Assembly (NCBI GenBank): GCA_029935375.1
Contig: JAOZKL010000021.1
Span: forward strand, 1-11,239
Length of the DNA: 11,239 nucleotides
Source of the DNA: Patescibacteria group bacterium
GTDB taxonomy: Bacteria > Patescibacteriota > JACMRA01
Direction: 5' to 3'
The position numbers and the translations under genes were made by a program. The stretch's first letter is position 1. Every line of letters starts with the position of its first letter. Under the pieces are notes generated by a model. The model was not told where the DNA came from. It worked only from the letters and a program-made list of their open reading frames with translations, and did not search any database. This document shows positions 7,231 through 11,239 of the stretch, in pieces.

Positions 7231-8100
7231 TTATTTGTTCAAATTTAATTTTTCTGCAACCTTAACATATATATCATAACTATTATACTTTGCAATGCTA
7301 CCAGCTGCCTGCTCTTTATTATCAGAGTTGTTATAAAAATCTATTGCATTACTTATCAACTTTTGCTCTATTTTGGCATATATCTCATCGCCATTGTAAG
7401 CCATAACTTTGTACAAAAAATCATCCATACTTTCTCCGCTTTTGATATTTCTATCAATATAATCGACTGCATCTTTGGCTATTTTATCCTCAATTACCCC
7501 AGCTAACGATCCATTATATTCTCCTATCTCTTCTAAAATCTCAGGAACATCCACCTTACCATTTTGACTATGAAAATAATCAACAGCGCTCTGAATAACT
7601 TTCCAACTAGCCTGCTCTGTAGCCTGTGGACCAAAAACCTTCTCAGCAGTTTCTAGCACTTCTGAAGAAGTTACACCGTTTTTCTTATTTTCAACTTTAT
7701 TAATAATAAGAGTTTTAACCTCATCAAACACCTGATCTGCAGCTTCTTGTCCGTACTGGTCTACAATTTGTTGAAACTGCCCTCCGCTCTTCTTCAGATC
7801 TTTGATAGCAGAATCTATGGTATCTTTTGAAATAAAAGTCTGCACTTGCCCTACTTCTGGCAGCTCATCTGGAGCAGAACCATGCAACATAGAAACGCTT
7901 TCTGGAAACGCAAACTGAAAAGCAACCCACCCTATCAATGTAACAATAACACCAAGAACTATAGGATTTTTTAACAGCTCAAACGCCAAAAAAGATTGTT
8001 GAAACTTATTTTTTCCACCACCTGCAAAATGAGAGTCTTTACTCCCAACTGTTGTAAACCGCCCTTCGCTACCAGTGAAACTAGATTCTGACTTATTCAT
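7231..8100 (-). CDS. Membrane-anchored protein with about five tandem 40-residue helical repeats
   Basis: 289 residues from ATG 8100-8098 to TAA 7233-7231. A polar N-terminus (1-44) precedes one hydrophobic segment, PIVLGVIVTLIGWVAFQFAF (46-65), so it is probably a single-pass membrane protein with the long C-terminal part on one side. That part holds degenerate repeats of about 36-41 residues, clearest as SAVDYF...EEIGEYNGSLAGVIEDKI (about 170-208), DAVDYI...YKVMAYNGDEIYAKIEQKL (209-249) and NAIDFY...SIAKYNSYDIYVKVAEKL (250-286). Two weaker units lie at about 94-130 and 133-169. The pattern is [A][VI][D][FY]-x20-YN-x3-[I/V]-x4-KL. No enzyme motif is seen; a scaffold or periplasmic binding role is a guess. 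It leads an operon with the 174-aa gene. It has 22 glycines, none TGA; one CGG (codon 14) is uninformative. Family not recognised. Confidence 0.82.
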   Translation of the reverse strand: MNKSESSFTGSEGRFTTVGSKDSHFAGGGKNKFQQSFLAFELLKNPIVLGVIVTLIGWVAFQFAFPESVSMLHGSAPDELPEVGQVQTFISKDTIDSAIKDLKKSGGQFQQIVDQYGQEAADQVFDEVKTLIINKVENKKNGVTSSEVLETAEKVFGPQATEQASWKVIQSAVDYFHSQNGKVDVPEILEEIGEYNGSLAGVIEDKIAKDAVDYIDRNIKSGESMDDFLYKVMAYNGDEIYAKIEQKLISNAIDFYNNSDNKEQAAGSIAKYNSYDIYVKVAEKLNLNK

Positions 8101-8129
8101 ATTTCATACAATGAGTAATAACATATAAT

Positions 8130-8158
8130 AGTATACTTTACTTTTCCTGTCTTGCCAA
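8130..8158 (-). promoter_or_regulatory. Promoter of the two-gene minus-strand operon
   Basis: TTGGCA (8158-8153), 17 bases, TATACT (8135-8130), five of six consensus matches in each box. Leader is about 22 bases. Its -35 occupies the same bases as the -35 of the divergent flavoprotein promoter. Confidence 0.65.
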
Positions 8159-8180
8159 ATGATAAAAAATACAGTATAAC
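8152..8180 (+). promoter_or_regulatory. Promoter of the flavoprotein gene, nearly leaderless
   Basis: TTGCCA (8152-8157), 17 bases, TATAAC (8175-8180), five of six in each box. Transcription should start at about 8187, so the mRNA begins at or just before ATG 8190. Confidence 0.7.
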
Positions 8181-8189
8181 AATATTAAT

Positions 8190-9422
8190 ATGAAAAAATA
8201 TGATATCGCTGTAATAGGAGGAGGGCCAGCTGGGATGATAGCGGCGATCTCTGCTGCAGAAAGTGGGAAAAATGTTTGTATATTAGAAAAAAATTCCAGA
8301 CTAGGAAAAAAATTACTAATAACAGGAAAAGGTAGGTGCAACATAACAAACAATGCGTTAGAAAGCTCTAAACTGAAAGAAATATATGGTAAAAATGGTA
8401 GATTCTTGTATTCCTCATTTGATAATTTTGATAACAACAGTGTAACCAAATTTTTCAATGACAATGGCTTGGAGACAAAAGTGGAAAGAGGGGATAGAAT
8501 ATTTCCAACTACAGACACTTCTACAAGTGTTGGTAAAATACTAGAAAATCAACTAGAAAAACTAGGTGTAACAGTGTTTTATAACTCACATATTATAGAC
8601 TGGACTATAGAAGATGGCAAGATAAAAGAACTACAAACAAAACAAGGTATTTTTGACCAAGCGGAAAATTATATATTATCAACAGGTGGCAAATCCTACC
8701 CTACAACAGGATCTTCTGGAGATGGATACAAACTTGCACAAAAAGCTGGGCATACAATTACAACACCAGCTGCATCGTTAAGCCCGATATTGACAAAAGA
8801 AGACACTAAAGACCTACAAGGACTCAGCCTGAAAAATGTGCAGATAAATGCATATCAGGGTGATAAGAAAATTTTAGATAGATTTGGCGAAATGCTATTT
8901 ACACACGAAGGGTTAAGTGGTCCAATAATAATAGACAGTAGCAAAGAGATTGGGCAAGTTATAGAAAATGGAGAAGTAAAAATAAAAATAGATCTAAAAC
9001 CTGCCCTTGATTATCCAAAACTAGACAAGAGACTGCAAAAAGATCTAGAAGAACATAATACTAGAATGTTCAAAAACGGTCTTGATAATCTATTACCACA
9101 AAAAATGATACAGGTGATTTTGGAAAAATCCGGTATAGATCCAGAAAAAGAGTGCAACGCAGTCACAAAACTAGAAAGGAAATCTTTGTTGAAATTGCTA
9201 AAAGAATTTACATTTACAGTGAAAGAGTTAAAAGGATTTGAAAAAGCAATTATTACAACTGGAGGGGTTAGTCTAAAAGAGATTGATCCAAAAACGATGA
9301 GGTCAAAGCTGGTATCAAATTTGTATATAATAGGTGAGGTGTTGGATATTGATGGACCAACAGGTGGATACAACCTACAAGTATGCTGGAGCACTGGGTG
9401 GGCCGCAGGATTGAATTGTTAA
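8190..9422 (+). CDS. HI0933/YhiN/BaiN-like FAD-dependent oxidoreductase
   Basis: 410 residues, typical of this family (Pfam HI0933_like). The N-terminal Rossmann fold has GGGPAG (10-15), AAISAAESGKNVCILEKN ending in the acidic residue that binds the FAD ribose, then the family signature RLGKKLLITGKGRCNITN. LSTGGKSYPTTGSSGDGY lies mid-protein. The C-terminus carries ITTGGVSLKEIDPKTMRS, then LYIIGEVLDIDGPTGGYN and WSTGWAAG, the second FAD-binding part. Members reduce unknown substrates; BaiN acts on bile-acid intermediates in clostridia, which should not be assumed here. Many genomes carry one conserved cytosolic copy. It has forty glycines, none TGA, and I find no CGA or CGG, so it looks like a standard-code gene. 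The promoter is almost leaderless and shares its -35 with the divergent operon. No terminator is seen; repeats begin about 50 bases past the stop. Confidence 0.93.
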   Translation: MKKYDIAVIGGGPAGMIAAISAAESGKNVCILEKNSRLGKKLLITGKGRCNITNNALESSKLKEIYGKNGRFLYSSFDNFDNNSVTKFFNDNGLETKVERGDRIFPTTDTSTSVGKILENQLEKLGVTVFYNSHIIDWTIEDGKIKELQTKQGIFDQAENYILSTGGKSYPTTGSSGDGYKLAQKAGHTITTPAASLSPILTKEDTKDLQGLSLKNVQINAYQGDKKILDRFGEMLFTHEGLSGPIIIDSSKEIGQVIENGEVKIKIDLKPALDYPKLDKRLQKDLEEHNTRMFKNGLDNLLPQKMIQVILEKSGIDPEKECNAVTKLERKSLLKLLKEFTFTVKELKGFEKAIITTGGVSLKEIDPKTMRSKLVSNLYIIGEVLDIDGPTGGYNLQVCWSTGWAAGLNC

Positions 9423-9473
9423 AACAGTTATTCCCTACCCGTGACACTCTATCAAAAAAAACTATACCATCTT

Positions 9474-9731
9474 GGCTAGAAGCAAACCACAAGCCGTTTT
9501 CACACTCGTAAAGGCAAATACTAAATACTACCAAGTGCCGGAGGGACAATTTTGTAATCAAAAGAAAGTTAAAGTAAAATTGGGCAGCGCTGAGAGGATA
9601 ACTGTCTGAGCGTAGGTGAGTTTTATCCTCTCTTAGTTTTTTGGTTCGTTTTGCGCCAAGGTAAAATGAACGTAATAAATGAGTTAAAAAAAATATCTCA
9701 AAGAACATGGCGAGGCAGGCTCGCCTCTACG
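9474..9731 (+). repeat. Long dispersed repeat D, copy 2 (ends in repeat A copy 4)
   Basis: Second copy of the element at 724-986. Shared blocks include GGGACAATTTTGTAATCAAA, AAAATTGGGCAG, GGATAACTGTCTGAGCG and the hairpin GTTCGTTTTGC (9644-9654), loop GCCAAG, GTAAAATGAAC (9661-9671). The loop differs from copy 1 while the stem is unchanged. It ends in repeat A at 9705-9731. No gene is visible between 9423 and 9870. Confidence 0.75.
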
Positions 9732-9771
9732 AACTCCACGAACTTTCAAACAAGTCTCCAGTTTTTTTCTC

Positions 9772-9801
9772 TGTCATGCCCGCGAAGGCGGGTATCCACG
9801 G
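9772..9801 (+). repeat. Palindromic repeat B, copy 4
   Basis: TGTCATGCCCGCGAAGGCGG then GTATCCACGG. It matches 1081-1110 and the inverse copies at 621-650 and 1236-1265. Confidence 0.8.
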
Positions 9802-9827
9802 CTTACTAAAACAGTTAGAAAACTTCA

Positions 9828-9863
9828 ACAAAAAAAATCCACCTATTAAAAATACAGGTGGAT
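9828..9863 (-). terminator. Intrinsic terminator of the small recoded gene
   Basis: Minus strand ATCCACCTGT, seven-base loop, ATAGGTGGAT: ten pairs with one G-U, followed by a run of seven T. It begins eight bases after the TAG at 9871. Confidence 0.88.
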
Positions 9864-9870
9864 AGATATG

Positions 9871-10089
9871 CTAAATAATAACTGAACTTTTTCTGTTCTT
9901 AGAATCTTCTAATGCTTTTCATGCAATACTGAATAAGAATAATATAAATACTGCTACTCCAAATGACATTTCTCGCCATCCAAAATACCCAGCTATCAAA
10001 TTCCAAACAGACATTACAATGAATGAAAGTGTTCAAAAAAGAACTAGCATAATCATTATAAAAGCAAAAACTTGAAAGAAGTTTTTCAT
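9871..10089 (-). CDS. Small recoded two-helix membrane protein (72 aa)
   Basis: ATG 10089-10087 to TAG 9873-9871 with two in-frame TGA (10033-10035 and 9919-9921), so standard translation misses it. With TGA as glycine the product is very hydrophobic: helix one about residues 5-36 (FAFIMIMLVLF-G-TLSFIV), a short W/R/E-containing turn (YFGW-x-E), helix two about 43-58 (FGVAVFILFLFSIA-G), and a charged tail EDSKNRKSS. The CGA codon 39 follows TGG and may itself be Trp in this code. The gene is bracketed by its own promoter (10154-10182) and a strong terminator, supporting it as a real unit despite its size. No family recognised. It lies alone between standard-code genes and on the opposite strand to both neighbours. 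Confidence 0.75.
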
Positions 10090-10153
10090 ACTAAAACAAT
10101 AATAGAATAAAAAGTCTAAATTGATATTTTCCAATCAAATTTAGCACATAATA

Positions 10154-10182
10154 ATTATAGCATAGTTTTACTATTTCTACAA
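10154..10182 (-). promoter_or_regulatory. Promoter of the small recoded gene
   Basis: Perfect -10 TATAAT (10159-10154) with TTGTAG 17 bases upstream (10182-10177). Leader is about 58 bases, AT rich, no Shine-Dalgarno motif. Confidence 0.5.
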
Positions 10183-10248
10183 GCAATTGCTTTTTTTTTT
10201 GATAAAAACCTGTTAAACTGGATAAAGTACAGAGCAATAATGACCATC

Positions 10249-10279
10249 TTGACCGGAAACAAATTTTGTGGAATATTAT
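10249..10279 (+). promoter_or_regulatory. Possible promoter of engB
   Basis: TTGACC (10249-10254) followed 19 bases later by TATTAT (10274-10279), or 17 bases later by AATATT. Use of this promoter would make the engB mRNA start at or beside ATG 10284. A rival upstream candidate is TTGATA (10199-10204), but its -10 is poor. Confidence 0.35.
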
Positions 10280-10283
10280 AAAA

Positions 10284-10898
10284 ATGAGTCAGATATCAGC
10301 AAAATACCTTATCAGCAGCCAATATCAAAATCAGTGCCCTGCACCAGATATGCCGGAGTATGCATTTATTGGCAGATCTAATGTGGGCAAATCATCTTTG
10401 ATAAACCTGCTAGCAGATAACAAAAATTTGGCAAAAACCTCTGGTACGCCAGGAAAAACACGACTTATAAACCATTTCTTGTTTGAGGATAGTTGGTATC
10501 TTGTAGATCTACCAGGTTACGGATATGCTAAAATTAGCAAAAGCAGGCGAAACGAATGGAACAGAGTACTGGAAGAATATGTAATAAAAAGAACTAATCT
10601 TGTTTGTATGTTTGTTCTCATAGATGCGTCTATCCCCCCGCAAAAAATTGACTTTGAATTTTTGGAATGGCTAGCAAATCTAAAGGCGAGGTTTGTAATA
10701 GCTTTTACAAAAACGGACAAAAAGAAGCAAAAGGAGGTATCTGCAAACATCAAAAGCTTCAAGAAGAAAATGAGCGAAACATGGCCAGAGCTACCAAAAA
10801 TGTTTCACACGTCTGCGGAGAAAAAAACAGGAAAGAATGAGATTTTAGAATTTATTAACAAAATGAACGAGTCTGCTACACTTGACAATTCACAATAA
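10284..10898 (+). CDS. engB: Ribosome biogenesis GTPase EngB (YihA/YsxC)
   Basis: 204 residues, full length for the family. EngB is a cytosolic GTPase needed for late assembly of the 50S subunit. All G motifs are present: G1 GRSNVGKSS (30-38), G2 region TSGTPGKTRLINHF (52-65), G3 DLPGYGYAK (75-83), G4 TKTD (142-145), G5 TSAE (176-179). I start at ATG 10284 (MSQISAKYLI), because the in-frame TTG at 10266 overlaps the likely promoter and would add six atypical residues. CGA encodes R60 and R89, positions where Arg (or Gln) is usual and Trp would be odd, so standard decoding is favoured. It has seven glycines, none TGA. The helicase gene follows after 18 bases on the same strand, probably as an operon; no terminator lies between. 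Confidence 0.95.
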   Translation: MSQISAKYLISSQYQNQCPAPDMPEYAFIGRSNVGKSSLINLLADNKNLAKTSGTPGKTRLINHFLFEDSWYLVDLPGYGYAKISKSRRNEWNRVLEEYVIKRTNLVCMFVLIDASIPPQKIDFEFLEWLANLKARFVIAFTKTDKKKQKEVSANIKSFKKKMSETWPELPKMFHTSAEKKTGKNEILEFINKMNESATLDNSQ

Positions 10899-10916
10899 TG
10901 GAGCGAACTTCAGCTT

Positions 10917-11239
10917 ATGTCAAATCTATCTCCAGACCAACAAAGAGTACTGGATAAACTAATGCAATGGTGGAAGAGTAACAAAGAGCTCGATAAATAT
11001 ATCACAGTTGGAGGATACGCTGGAACAGGCAAAACTACATTAATTGGAGTGGTTCGTGATGAATTAGATAAACTCGATAAAAAACTAAAAGTTGCATTTT
11101 GCACCTTCACAGGAAAAGCTTCACGAGTGCTAAAAAACAAACTGGAAGAAGCTGGTGCTATACACAAAAACGATACAGTTGGCACAATACACTCGTTGAT
11201 TTACTCCCCCATATTAGATGATAATCAACATATTACAGT
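10917..11239 (+). CDS. RecD/Dda-like SF1B DNA helicase, N-terminal part only
   Basis: The frame opens at ATG 10917 and runs off the right edge (107 codons seen). The N-terminus LSPDQQRVLDKLMQWWK is a Q-motif-like start, followed by Walker A GYAGTGKTT (33-41), then motif Ia FCTFTGKASRVLKNKL (61-76) and TVGTIHSLIYSP (87-98), the order found in RecD2/Dda-type helicases and related ATP-dependent exonuclease subunits. It would use ATP to unwind DNA 5' to 3'. CGA at codon 70 (GKAS-R-VL) reads sensibly as Arg. It has eight glycines, none TGA. It starts 18 bases after engB; GGAG lies 14 bases upstream of the ATG, too far for a good ribosome site. The first in-frame ATG after the engB stop was taken. 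Confidence 0.88.
   Translation, partial: MSNLSPDQQRVLDKLMQWWKSNKELDKYITVGGYAGTGKTTLIGVVRDELDKLDKKLKVAFCTFTGKASRVLKNKLEEAGAIHKNDTVGTIHSLIYSPILDDNQHIT

Noticed and set aside
10239..10280. Thirteen-codon frame before engB, possible leader peptide
   Set aside because: It is very short, has no ribosome site, and is not linked to any attenuator-like hairpin.

Overview
Organism. This is an AT-rich window from what looks like a Candidate Phyla Radiation bacterium. Three open frames are broken by TGA under the standard code but become long, uninterrupted proteins when TGA is read as glycine. That is the code (table 25) of Absconditabacteria (SR1) and Gracilibacteria (BD1-5). In the one recoded gene whose family I recognise, CGA and CGG also fall where tryptophan is expected. 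As I recall, that second reassignment has been inferred for some Absconditabacteria, so this lineage is my best guess (inference). The other genes contain no in-frame TGA, and in two of them CGA sits at conserved arginines, so they read as standard code.

Layout. (1) 1-480: the 5' part of a minus-strand, virion-like gene, whose promoter spacer holds a nine-base G tract. (2) 538-1300: GC-rich palindromic repeats and a longer repeat that recurs at 9474-9731; no convincing gene. (3) 1334-3313, minus strand: a free-standing 16S rRNA gene with its own promoter, a long leader/trailer processing stalk and a terminator; no tRNA or 23S rRNA follows inside this transcript. (4) 3386-5857, minus strand: two recoded genes missed by standard translation, an unrecognised 282-aa protein and a 496-aa membrane GT2 glycosyltransferase, each with a promoter and a GNRA-loop terminator. 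(5) 5993-9422: standard-code genes, namely a GT26 (WecG/TagA) glycosyltransferase, a two-gene minus-strand operon of unknown function (one protein with a membrane anchor and tandem repeats), and a HI0933/BaiN-like flavoprotein. (6) 9423-9827: repeats. (7) 9828-10182: a small recoded membrane-protein gene with its own promoter and terminator. (8) 10249-11239: standard-code EngB GTPase followed by the start of a RecD/Dda-like helicase.

How it fits together. The two glycosyltransferases are divergently transcribed from one 135-base intergenic region and could both serve surface polysaccharide or glycolipid synthesis. EngB acts in large-subunit ribosome assembly. The main interest is the alternation of two decoding regimes on one contig: glycine is TGA in 32 of 53 codons in the three recoded genes and in 0 of about 121 in the seven others. 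The boundaries alternate at least four times, so a single chimeric join cannot explain it. The choices are multiple assembly errors, extensive gene exchange between differently coded genomes, or a real mixed-code state.
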